Shown here: piece after piece, positions 1 through 8,829 of the stretch
Layout: each line of letters opens with the position of its first letter
Numbering within the stretch: the stretch's first letter is position 1
Source of the DNA: Glomus cerebriforme
Lineage: Eukaryota; Glomeromycota; Glomeromycetes; Glomerales; Glomeraceae
Reading direction: 5' to 3'
DNA: 21,933 nucleotides
Assembly (NCBI GenBank): GCA_003550305.1
Contig: QKYT01000091.1
Span: 88,079-110,011, forward strand
Notes under the pieces: generated by a model
What the model saw: only the letters and a program-made list of their open reading frames with translations
Told to the model about the DNA's origin: nothing
Database searches by the model: none
Position numbers and translations under genes: made by a program

Positions 1-54
1 AAATAATCAATGTTTTAATCATGTTTAATATCAGGAAAGTGTCAATGAAATCAA

Positions 55-75
<21 letters not shown>
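1..75. repeat. 75-bp exact copy of knottin-gene intron sequence
   Basis: These bases match 7521-7595 without a mismatch, in the same orientation, ending inside an A run. At the second site the sequence lies inside the intron of the secreted-peptide gene (minus strand). After the shared A run the two sites diverge: here only homopolymers follow, whereas at 7596 the sequence leads into the signal-peptide exon. Perfect identity contrasts with the clearly diverged second knottin copy at 9693, so either a very recent copy or an assembly join through a poly-A tract is likely. Confidence 0.9.
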
Positions 76-85
<10 letters not shown>

Positions 86-308
86 AAATAAAAAAAAAAA
101 AAAAATTTTTTTTATTTTTTTGGGATTTTTTTTTTTTTTTTATTTTTTTTTTTAATATAAGAAAAAAGTTATATAAGGTAAGGAATCAGAGGTACTTTTT
201 GATTTTAAACTGCTATAACTTGAAAAAAAAAAAGGTTTTTCCTTCCTTAATATTTTTTTTCAAGCCACATCGAAACTAGCTGCGGTTAATAAAAATATAA
301 TTTTAATA

Positions 309-342
<34 letters not shown>

Positions 343-502
343 AAAAAATTTTAAGACTTTTTAAGGACCTTTTTATTTTTTATAAACGACGATTTTTTTT
401 TTAAAAAAAAACTTATATATATCAACGATTTTCATAATTTTTCCTTCGAGATAACAACAAATCTAATATAATTTTTTTTTTCTTTCTTCTCTTAATTTTG
501 CG
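76..502. other. Homopolymer-rich leader upstream of the HMG gene
   Basis: Long A and T runs dominate, with little complex sequence. A TATA-like stretch lies at about 414-421 and a pyrimidine-rich stretch (479-493) sits just before the HMG start codon, as is common upstream of fungal starts. No coding signal is visible. The base count of the homopolymers is probably unreliable. Confidence 0.6.
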
Positions 503-1366
503 ATGAATACTATGTTCAAGATGTCTTATTATTGTTTTGAAACGACAAAAAATCATCGACTTGTTAGTCCTTACGTTCAATATGGTCAACCTCCATTTCC
601 TTCATCAAAAAATGAAATAGTTGAGCAAATCATTTCTGATACGATCGATGAAGCTACACAAATTAAAATAAAGAAACATACTACATTACCTTTACCGGAA
701 TTAATCACACCAAGTGTTAATGTAAGGACTGTTAAAAATCCACGACCACAAAATTCTTTTGTGATTTATAGAAGAAATGTACAAGCTGAAATTGCAAAAG
801 AAAAAGGTACAACTGCAGCTGGTAGATTGGATTTTGTCTCAAAATTTGCTGCTAAAAAATGGAAACAAGAATCTCAAGAAGTTAAAGAATTATATGGTTT
901 TTTAGCAGCTTGCGCTAAAAAAGTTCATGATTATATGTACCCTGGTTATGTCTATCAACCAAAAAGGCAAGCCACCACAAATGAACCCATGATAATGGTA
1001 CATGAACCTGGTATAGGAGGTTATAAATTAAGACCTTCTCCAATGTCAACATTACAAACGTCGACAATTCCAACTCCACCACAAACTCCTTTATCATCTC
1101 CTCCTGCAAGGAGAGCAATAAAATATGATTCAAATCCAAATTCTAATAATCCTATGATGGCATCACCACCTCTTCAGACCACTCAATTACCTCCATTATT
1201 TCAATCTTCTCAACAGTTACCATCATTGGCTCCTCCACCATTTAATTTACAAATGTCTCGAAGGATTTTACCTCCACCAACTCTTGATATAAGTGATAAC
1301 GCCATATCAACCAACTCTATGACAACTTACGATAGGAGTTTGTGCAAGGAATTCAATCGATTGTAA
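503..1366 (+). CDS. MATA-type HMG-box transcription factor
   Basis: A 287-residue DNA-binding protein, presumably nuclear. The HMG box spans about residues 78-155. It opens with a PRPQNSFVIYRR motif, typical of fungal MATA_HMG boxes (consensus RPxNAFxxYR), has the core Trp at residue 120, and ends in YPGYVYQPKR, which matches the usual basic PxYxYxPRR tail. The box contains no intron, although mating-type HMG boxes often do. The C-terminal half (about 175-265) is rich in Pro, Ser, Thr and Gln and looks disordered, as in an activation region. Three in-frame ATGs (503, 512, 521) precede the body of the protein; the first is chosen because an in-frame extension is not possible through the homopolymers upstream. 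MATA-HMG genes occur in dozens of copies in Rhizophagus, so this need not be a mating-type gene. No neighbour suggests its target. Confidence 0.88.
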   Translation: MNTMFKMSYYCFETTKNHRLVSPYVQYGQPPFPSSKNEIVEQIISDTIDEATQIKIKKHTTLPLPELITPSVNVRTVKNPRPQNSFVIYRRNVQAEIAKEKGTTAAGRLDFVSKFAAKKWKQESQEVKELYGFLAACAKKVHDYMYPGYVYQPKRQATTNEPMIMVHEPGIGGYKLRPSPMSTLQTSTIPTPPQTPLSSPPARRAIKYDSNPNSNNPMMASPPLQTTQLPPLFQSSQQLPSLAPPPFNLQMSRRILPPPTLDISDNAISTNSMTTYDRSLCKEFNRL

Positions 1367-3397
1367 AAAATATATATAACAAAAAATTTTAAAAATTCAC
1401 GTTTTTATAACGTTTTCCGTTGGAGGTGCGAATTTTTATTAAATGGGAGTGGGTTGAAAAAAAAAAAATATTTTTAAATAGATCAGGAAAAAAAAACTTT
1501 TATATTCTTCTTATTTGACGATGTTTTGATTGAAATTTCTCTCTTCGCGTTATACATATATATATATATTTTTTTTTTATGAAGGAGGGAAAAATCAAGA
1601 TTTACATTGAATCATTTTATTTTTTTTGCATTTATATTTTTTTTACAAGAACTTTTTTTTTTGAAGGATTTACGAAATGTGAAATATTTTTTTTTTCTAT
1701 TTTATGGGTGATAATGAATAATTATTGTGAATACTGTACAGATTTAATTATATATTTTTGGTATTTCACATTTTTACGAAAAAATTCAATCATCCCATAA
1801 ATAATATTTTAATAATAATTTTTTCTCTTCATAGTATATTTTTTTTCGATTAATTTTTTTTTCTCTATTCTTTTTGCATCATGGACATGAAAATTTTCAT
1901 ATTCCTTTTTTTTTTTTATTATTTTACACAAAAATTCCAAGTCTTTAAAAAAAACACACCCCGACTTATTTTGTAATTACTCCTCTATTTTTACATATAT
2001 GTTTTTTTTCTTTTTAAGAAAATTTTTAAAAAATTAACAATCAAAAAACAAAAAAATTATATATAAGAAAAAAAATACTAAAGCATATAAAAAAAATTAA
2101 AATAATTTTTTTATACATTTGCATAAATACGCAAGAGTTTTCTTTTAAAAAAATGTTGATTTCTTTTAGTTTATCAATTATAAAGATCGTCCGTTTTATT
2201 AACGTATCAAAAAAAACGTAGCGAATATATATATATATTATTATAAACGATCCTAGGTATCTGGTATATAACTTTTTAACTCGTAAATAATAAAATAACG
2301 CGTATTATATATATATATATCTTAAGACTTGAATTCTTTTTGACGCGCTCAAGTTCCTCGTCGTGCATATAGACTTTTTGTTTTTTCTTTTTTTCCTCTT
2401 TTATTTCTTTATCCTTTTTAAAATATGCAAATTATAAATTATAAAATTATAAAAATCATCTATTTATTTTATATAATAATAAAAAAATATGTTTTTAAGA
2501 AAAAAAAAAACTTGAAAAATTTTTACGTATTAAAACCATCTTAATCCTAATTCCAATAATCTAATATTATAATATTATAATTCTTAAATAAGTCTAATAA
2601 ATCTAATAAATATTATTCTTCATACTAGACCTAAAATTTTAATGTATTTGAAATAAATTGATGATTAACAAAATCTTATTAATTTTAAATGAATTTTACA
2701 CGTGCAATTCATTCAAAGATACGCGTTTATTTAGGATTGACATGTTTTTAATAAAAGATTAATCTTCAATATGATTATTTAATCTGAATCTAAAAAAAAA
2801 AAAAATCATATAAAAATATCGAACGCGTTATTATTATTATTACCTTCTACATTTAGTAAGAATCATTATTATAAATTTTATTACATATCTTAATTCTAAT
2901 TATATCGATCAATATTCAATTTAGGGTAATTCCGTAACCGTAAAAACGGTAAATTATCGGGTTGTATTACCTTCAATGATGATTCAAAGACTCACTTATC
3001 TTTTGAAAGTAATTATAAGAAATGGTTAAGGTTCAACTCCGATTATGAAACTCCGATAATGAAGATTTTTTACTTTAAATAGTTTATTTATTTTAATTGG
3101 TTATAGATAACCATCTCTTTTTTTTTTCAATCAAGATGATCGTTTTTTTTCATTGAATTTCTTTTTTAATTCGAAATCGTTAATAAAAAAAAAAAAAATT
3201 ATTATAATAATAATAATAAATTATACGAATTTATTATATAAATTGATTGACAAAATAGCAATTCTTAAAATTATTGTAGTTAGATTCATTTTTATTATTA
3301 TTATTATTATTTTTAAAATGCATCGTGAATTCTTAAAGACAATGATCTACGTTTTATAAAAAAAAAAGGAACAAACTTTAAAAAAAAAACCGGGAAA
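1367..3397. other. AT-rich intergenic DNA, no gene supported
   Basis: The stretch consists of homopolymers, TA microsatellites (about 1553-1570, 2226-2240, 2308-2322), an ATT/TTA run (3293-3312) and short AT-rich noise. A 14-bp imperfect direct repeat occurs at 3036-3062. A B-box-like GGTTCAACTCC at 3030-3040 has no tRNA fold around it. Open frames here are low-complexity translations rich in Phe, Ile, Lys and Asn and are not accepted as genes. Confidence 0.6.
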
Positions 3398-3490
3398 TTA
3401 TTCATAATACGCAGCAGGTTTATTTTTCTCTGATTGTTCCAAAGTATATGTAGATGCGGATTTTGAAACATGCATGAAATAAGAATTTTC
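3398..3490 (-). CDS. Possible orphan 3'-terminal exon
   Basis: On the minus strand a TTATTAG acceptor (AG at 3492-3491) opens a 31-codon frame that ends in TAA at 3400-3398. The 30 residues contain no low-complexity run, end with KPAAYYE, and include a Ser/Thr-rich stretch and normal use of Ala, Pro, Glu and Gln. This composition is unusual for translated noise in this DNA. The segment could be the last exon of a minus-strand gene, but I found no convincing upstream exon between 3493 and 5000, and I do not recognise the protein. Translation from an internal ATG would give only 25 residues. Treat as a lead, not a gene. Confidence 0.25.
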   Translation of the reverse strand, partial: ENSYFMHVSKSASTYTLEQSEKNKPAAYYE

Positions 3491-5840
3491 CTAATAAGGG
3501 TATTTAAAATTGAATAATCGTTATTTGTTCATGCAGTTTACGTTAAGTTATCAAATAATAATTTAGATAATAATAATAATAATAAATCTTATAATATTAT
3601 TGTATATAAAAATATTCATGATACAACCCCCTTGATTTATTTACATATAAACAACCTTAAAAAAAAAAAATTATTTATTTTAATTCCTTTTTTTTTTTTT
3701 TCTTGACCCGGGAATTAATAATAATCTTCGAATTAAAAAACTCCGGGATTATTTTTTTTTTTCTTTGTTTATTTTTTGTTTATCATTTTTTTTTATATTA
3801 ATGTAGTGCGAATTATTCAAATAAACAAATTATGTCAAACAAAAAAAAAACTATTATTACTATTATTATTATTATTATTATTTTATCTTGCAATGTTTCG
3901 AAAAGACGGAAAACACATAAATATGAAAATTACCAATTAGAAAAAAAAGGATTATTAAGTATTTTCTTTCTTTCTTCTTTATTTTTGGATAAATAAAATG
4001 TATTAAAGTTTTCTCGTACATAAATTTCTTCTTATCAAATAATTTTAATGAATGAATTTCATATTTGTCAAAAAAAACAAAACAAAACAAAACAAAAACA
4101 AAAAAGTTGATAAAGATTATTATGATAATGAAATCAAAACAAAAAAAATAGATTTAACTTGTCAACTCTTGTATAACCCTTCAATTCTTCCCCCCAATTC
4201 CCCCCCTCGTGTCATGTTTTATAAACAATGCATTGCACAATATTTATAATATATTACAACATTCACAACATTCATCTTATTTCTTTCGTACGAGCAAAAT
4301 AATAATTTTTATCGGTCAAATATAAATATGGTATTGATATGATAATCTAAATTAATTTTTTCCGTAATTGTTTTTTTCCAAATAAAGTTACACAATGAAA
4401 TAAAACGAGTGTAAACAAATATTACAATCATGATCTGATAACAATGATTGAAATTTAAATCTTTTTTTTTTTCTATCGCGTTGCTTTTGAGTATTCATAA
4501 TGATATTGCACGAATGTAATAATAATAAAAAAAAAAGCTTTCTTATGTACCACGTGTAATAATGTAATTATTTGATATTTCATATTTCGTATTTCAAAAA
4601 GTTTAATCATTCGGAGCTTTTATTTCGTATTGTGTTAAAAAAGATCACTCAGATAATGTATAGTAAATCAGTATCTTCGCATCAACGATTTGTCTTTCGC
4701 ATTGAATCGTGTTGCATTACAAATTAACCCAAATTATATCGGAAAAACATTTACTTGTAAGAAAAGTTTTGAAATTAGACAGTGATTTTTAATTTGTGCG
4801 TATAATGCATAACGGCAATAATATATTATCTGAGGAATCATAACAGTCTAGTATATTCTTTGAATTAACCAAAAAAGGTCAAATGAAAATCAAACAATTA
4901 ACATTGTAAATGGCTAACTAATTAAAAAATGTAACTGTTGAATGATTTCCCTCAAAATTTCTTTAATCCGAAGAAAAGGGGAAATTTTATGAGTCAAAGT
5001 GTTTTGATAAAATTGGTGTAAAACCAACCATATCTCGTAAGAATTTTTTTTTTCATTTTGTTCGAAATTGAGAAAATTAGAAATTAATATATTAATTAAG
5101 CTGAAGTATTTGAAATTACAATTACCTGTTGCGTAATTGTGTAACAAAGGAATTAAAAATAAATATCTGAAACATCTCTCTGTATTTGGTCGATCTCGGG
5201 ATCATATGATTTAAAGATTTTTTATTACTTACTATACGTAGTTTTTTATATTTAAAATATATAATCTAACAGATTTTTGTTTATTTGAATCATTTTTAAT
5301 AGGAATGTATCATGGATTTTGCCAAGATTAAATAATATTATTATTAACCGTTAAAAATTACTTATTTACAAAATCATACGATTTATATGCAGTTAATATG
5401 ATTCGTGCATTATTTATGGAAATTACTGGAATAACAAATGATGATTACAACAAATAAAGCCACCAGAAATTAAAATTTTTTTTTTTTATGCAATAATAGA
5501 AAGGTTTTCGCATTAACGTACATGAAATCATTAAACAATTACGTCAAGCCTAAATGTTTATTAGTGCATTATACTATGTAAGTTTGACAACTAGTCTGAA
5601 AAAGTTTAATGACAATAATGATATTATTCGGAGAGAACGAATTGATGTTTCAGATAGACTTTAAGAAATACTGAGAGTTTCACGTTTGTTTATACTTTAT
5701 ATACATGTTCTAACTTTCGAAAGATTCTTTTCTTCATCATACAATATTGATCTTTTAGACAAACATATGGATCAAAAAATTTTTTTTTTTTTTTTTTGAT
5801 TTGATTGAGATAATATTTTTAAAACGATAAAAAAATTGTA
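3491..5840. other. AT-rich intergenic DNA, no gene supported
   Basis: The stretch contains an ATA/ATT microsatellite at 3571-3591 and a longer one at 3850-3881, an AAAAC array at about 4075-4103, and a local patch with C runs at 4187-4208. The open frames on both strands are short and low in complexity. No RNA gene was recognised. Confidence 0.55.
3850..3881. repeat. ATT trinucleotide microsatellite
   Basis: An almost pure run of ATT units, about ten copies with one early interruption, lying in intergenic DNA. Shorter versions occur at 3293-3312 and 3571-3591. Confidence 0.85.
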
Positions 5841-5901
5841 TGTTATTGAATGGGGCGTTAAAAATATTGGTCAAAGACCAATATAGTCCTATTCAATAAC
5901 A
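5841..5901. repeat. 61-bp nested hairpin with perfect outer and inner arms
   Basis: Outer arms TGTTATTGAAT (5841-5851) and ATTCAATAACA (5891-5901) are exact reverse complements. Inside them lie perfect 9-bp arms ATATTGGTC (5864-5872) and GACCAATAT (5876-5884), separated by only AAA. The two paired segments are joined by an asymmetric internal loop. Pairing continues weakly outside the outer arms. It could be a tiny foldback element, a precursor of a small RNA, or the relic of a larger inverted-repeat transposon. Confidence 0.8.
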
Positions 5902-6920
5902 ATATAATTATCCATGATGAATTAGTGCATGTGCCAATATAAATATAATGTCGATCAGCATAAAAAATTATAATCAGATAAAAAATATTGGTATATAAAT
6001 TATATAAACATTTGTTAAAACATTTTATGTAAACAAATGGTAATATACTGGAGAAAGTGGGAAAGGGAAAAAGTAAAATTTTATAATAAATACATATTTG
6101 GAATTTATATTATAGAGTTATACTGTACAATTGACAATGCGCCAATAAAAATAATATACTGTATTTTTTGAATAAATCATCGTAGCGATTCGATTATTTA
6201 GAAATTACCAAACCTATGAAACTTATAAATAATTTTAAGGATTTCTGATACATGAAGGAATAACTAATAGTGTTAGTGTTATGGTCAATATCCGAATATT
6301 ATGAAAATGGTGTACACTGGTATTAGTGATATATTTTTTTTTTAAAAAAAAGTTTTATTTTAACATTATAAATGGAGCAAATTCCATACAGTATAACAAT
6401 ATATCAGATATATATAAATTTGTTTATTTTAAATTAATTCATAAGATGTTAAAATTTTACGGTCGAAATTATAATTAACTCTGGTCAGAATTATCATTAA
6501 TGCGTAGAGAATTTTTAGTTTTATTTTGGAATTATTTAACTTATTAAAAACGATTACCGGTAATTAAAATGTTAATTATTTTCTTTTAAATACGAATTTA
6601 CATAATCTTGAGAGAGTACTTATCCTAAACCTGGATAACGAGAACCATAATTAAGTCATTGGAGTTCATATAGAGGCGTTGACGTGTTGTACTGTCTCGT
6701 ACAACTCATACAACTGTGTTCCAAGTTAAACTTGAGAATATCAATATGGTACGCAATACGCTAATCTGGAGCATGCAAAATTTAACGTTAAAAAATAGGA
6801 CTAGAAATATACATTGAAAAAGAATTCGCGTAAAATAATTATGTAGATACTTTCTTTTTTAGATAATGCCAGTCGGAATGTTATAACAGTTTTTTTTAAA
6901 CATTGACCAGAATTAATGTA

Positions 6921-6945
6921 TGTAATTCCGGCCCTGAAAAAATGC
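6921..6945 (-). repeat. 25-bp fragment shared with the outer miniature element
   Basis: The 25 bases here, beginning TGTAATTCCGGCCCTG, are the exact reverse complement of 10392-10416 inside the left half of the miniature element at 10329. Similarity outside the 25 bp is weak, so this is probably the remnant of an older family member in opposite orientation. Confidence 0.75.
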
Positions 6946-7007
6946 AACAAAAAAAACCCCCCAAGTTATGGTTTTAATTACCAAAAAATAAAAGCCGTTA
7001 TAGGTAT

Positions 7008-7062
7008 TGTAGCCCAAACGTAATCATGTCCCAAATCAAACTTAGGATAATCCTATGTCCGG
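7008..7062 (+). mobile_element. Degenerate terminus of the foldback element family
   Basis: The sequence ATTGTAGCCCAAACG followed by a CCCAAATCAAACTTAGGATA-like stretch resembles the left end of the element at 7873 (TGTTGTAGCCCAAATG, then TGATTTGGGATATTCC). Only about 55 bp are alignable and no opposite end was found, so it is read as a solo, decayed end. Confidence 0.45.
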
Positions 7063-7377
7063 TTTAAAGCTTGAAAGACATTTTTTCAACTATTATAAAA
7101 ATATTTGAAATAAAATATATAAACAGAGATTGCATTTTCAATTCATTTTAAATGTTGAACGTCATTGTGTGATATAATATTTTATTTAAATAAATGTAAT
7201 GAATCACGCGAAATAATTAGTTAAAAAGATAGTAATGATGTGATTTTAGAAATAGAAAGAAAGTAACGGAAAAACTAAATTATAAATATTATAATTCATG
7301 ATATAAAAATATTTTTATGATAATATTATTTTATGAAAATATTAAAAAATTTAAAAATTTTGCCAACATAATGGCCG

Positions 7378-7694
7378 TTAATACTTAAGGCTAGGTCCTT
7401 TACAAGTTCTCGTAACGAGATCACATAGATGATAGACACAGCAATCGTAGTTATTATAGCAGCGTCTTCCTGGAAGCAAACATGGAGGGAGAGATCGAGC
7501 TATTAACGGAATATTATTAAAAATAATCAATGTTTTAATCATGTTTAATATCAGGAAAGTGTCAATGAAATCAATTTTTTTTTTTAAAAAAAAAAGATTT
7601 ATTTACCTTCATTAAATTCATTAATTGGTGAAGCAATTACACTCATTAGAGTATAGATAATGCAAATTATAGCGGCAAATAAAAGATATTTCAT
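7378..7694 (-). CDS. Small secreted six-cysteine (knottin-like) peptide, two exons
   Basis: Exon 1 is 7694-7607 (ATG at 7694-7692) and exon 2 is 7499-7378 (TAA at 7380-7378). The 107-bp intron has GTAAAT at its donor and TTAATAG at its acceptor, and joins the reading frame in phase 1. The 69-residue product begins with a classic signal peptide: MKYLL, a hydrophobic core to about residue 20, and likely cleavage after VIA (residue 21). The mature part carries exactly six cysteines (residues 36, 43, 49, 50, 55 and 62) with spacing C-x6-C-x5-CC-x4-C-x6-C, which is the spacing of the inhibitor cystine knot fold. A TATA box lies about 95 bp upstream and the foldback element about 180 bp upstream. 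A broken paralogue lies at 9744. The role is unknown; a secreted effector or antimicrobial peptide is plausible by size and fold only. An alternative acceptor (CTTCCAG) would lose the first cysteine. Confidence 0.75.
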
Positions 7695-7786
7695 AGTTAT
7701 TGAAATAATGAAGAGTGATTTTAATTTTAATATTGAAAATAATGAAGAGTGTGTTGTAATAATTGTTCTCTTTTACGGATTTGATC

Positions 7787-7794
7787 CTTATATA
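7787..7794 (-). promoter_or_regulatory. TATA box of the knottin-like gene
   Basis: On the minus strand the sequence TATATAAG lies about 93 bp before the ATG at 7694. It is followed by a stretch containing ACAACACACTCTTCATT, a plausible transcription start region. Much of the surrounding DNA is AT-rich, so the assignment is tentative. Confidence 0.4.
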
Positions 7795-7868
7795 CAGTAT
7801 ATATATTTAAAAATTCGTTTAACAAGTCATAGATAGTTTTATTCCGATTAGGATGTCCAAAGAAATAA

Positions 7869-8709
7869 TCCCTGTTGTAGCCCAAATGTGATTTTGTTCC
7901 GAACATGATTTGGGATATTCCCAAATCGAAATTTTGATTTCGTACTTCCCAAATCAGAATTATCGATTTGGAATATCCATGTCCGAAATGAAATTGTATC
8001 CCATACCCAACTTGGGATATCCAAAATTAGATCTGGAGCATGGTCAGGTTTGGTATACCCAATGTCCTAAATTCAACCATATTCCAAATCCATCTGAGTA
8101 AATTTGGGACAAGTTCAGGTTTGGAACATGTAATGCCAAACCTGACTTTAATCTAGATGGATTTGGGATATGATTAGATTTGGGTATCATATGTCCTAAA
8201 CCTGACCATGATCCAAATTTACCTAGATGGATTTGGGATATTNTGGAATATAGTCAAGNTTGAGTATCCTATACCCCAAACTTGATTATGAATATTAAGT
8301 ATTTCAAATCTTCAAATTAACATACTAGACATGCTCCAAATATGACCATGTTTTTAATTTNTGGAATATGGTCAGGTTTGNGATANATGATACTATGTCC
8401 CAAACTAACATATAAATATTTGGAACATGGTCAGGTTTGGGGTATTATGTCCAGAACTTGACCATGATTCAAACCTGCCTATGTTAATTTGAAACATGGT
8501 TGAGTTTAGAGTATCAGATGTCCCAAACTTGGACATATCCCAGATCTAATTTGGAATATCCCAAGTTGGACTTGGAACATGATTTCAATTTCGGACATGA
8601 GNTATCCCAAATCNATAATTCCNATTTGGGAAGTACGAAATCAAAATTTCGATTTGGGAATATCCCAAATCATGTTCGGAACAAAATCACGTTTGGGCTA
8701 CAACATCCC
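7869..8709. mobile_element. 833-bp foldback transposon with 4-bp target duplication
   Basis: The element proper is 7873-8705. Its ends are TGTTGTAGCCC and the reverse complement GGGCTACAACA. The outermost 82 bp of the two arms differ at only one unambiguous position, and weaker complementarity continues for about 200 bp per arm. TCCC flanks both sides (7869-7872 and 8706-8709), giving a 4-bp target duplication. The interior holds repeated stem-loops and no transposase frame, so it must be moved by another element. From memory, Ginger-type DNA transposons start with TGT and make 4-bp duplications; membership there is a hypothesis. Copy B at 9693 lacks the insertion. All eight N bases in the window fall inside it. 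Confidence 0.8.
8042..8533. repeat. Array of seven degenerate stem-loop units
   Basis: Units of about 34 bp follow the pattern GGTCAGGTTTGG, a short centre containing GTAT...ATGTCC, then CCAAACCTGACC, so each can fold on itself. They start near 8042, 8113, 8172, 8253, 8371, 8430 and 8500; most spacings are 59-81 bp, with one double gap. Unit 2 (8113-8146) has the cleanest stem. This is the core of the foldback element and not a CRISPR array: repeats are degenerate and the spacers are related to one another. Confidence 0.7.
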
Positions 8710-8775
8710 CATCATGATTATTTCCGATTTCACGTATTGTTCATCGGAAAATTCAATTGATTCGGAATTTGATTG

Positions 8776-8829
8776 TCGGGATTTTGACCCAAATTTAATT
8801 AATACAAATTACTGCGGACAATCAAAAAA
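8776..8829. repeat. 54-bp block identical in both duplicated segments
   Basis: The block is the same, base for base, as 9961-10014, while surrounding parts of the two copies differ by many substitutions and gaps. It lies about 1.1 kb upstream of the knottin start in copy A because of the foldback insertion, and would be about 240 bp upstream without it. Confidence 0.85.

Larger units (their letters stand above)
5902..7266. other. Intergenic DNA with transposon scraps
   Basis: No gene is supported. Two fragments relate to repeats further right: 6921-6945 is the exact reverse complement of part of the outer miniature element, and about 7008-7062 resembles the end of the foldback element. A weaker similarity to the foldback arm lies at about 6719-6780. 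The rest is ordinary AT-rich sequence. Confidence 0.55.

Noticed and set aside
915..1139. Minus-strand open frame within the HMG gene
   Set aside because: It is antisense to a well-supported domain and has no features of its own.
2331..2425. Minus-strand frame including HDEELERV in a locally GC-richer patch
   Set aside because: Most of the frame is A-run translation (Lys, Glu); a stop lies just upstream and no convincing splice context or partner exon was found.
3018..3062. tRNA-like B box GGTTCAACTCC
   Set aside because: The flanks do not form a T stem, acceptor stem or anticodon arm, and no A box is present at a suitable distance.
4187..4249. C-rich patch with a minus-strand frame containing KHDTRGELGGRIEG
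   Set aside because: The frame is short, has no start or acceptor that I can support, and ends without context.
4914..5147. 77-residue minus-strand open frame
   Set aside because: No domain, signal peptide or conserved context is seen, and the length is expected by chance in AT-rich DNA.
8042..8533. CRISPR-like array of palindromic repeats
   Set aside because: The units are degenerate, the intervals are related to one another, the genome is fungal, and the array is the core of an inverted-repeat element.
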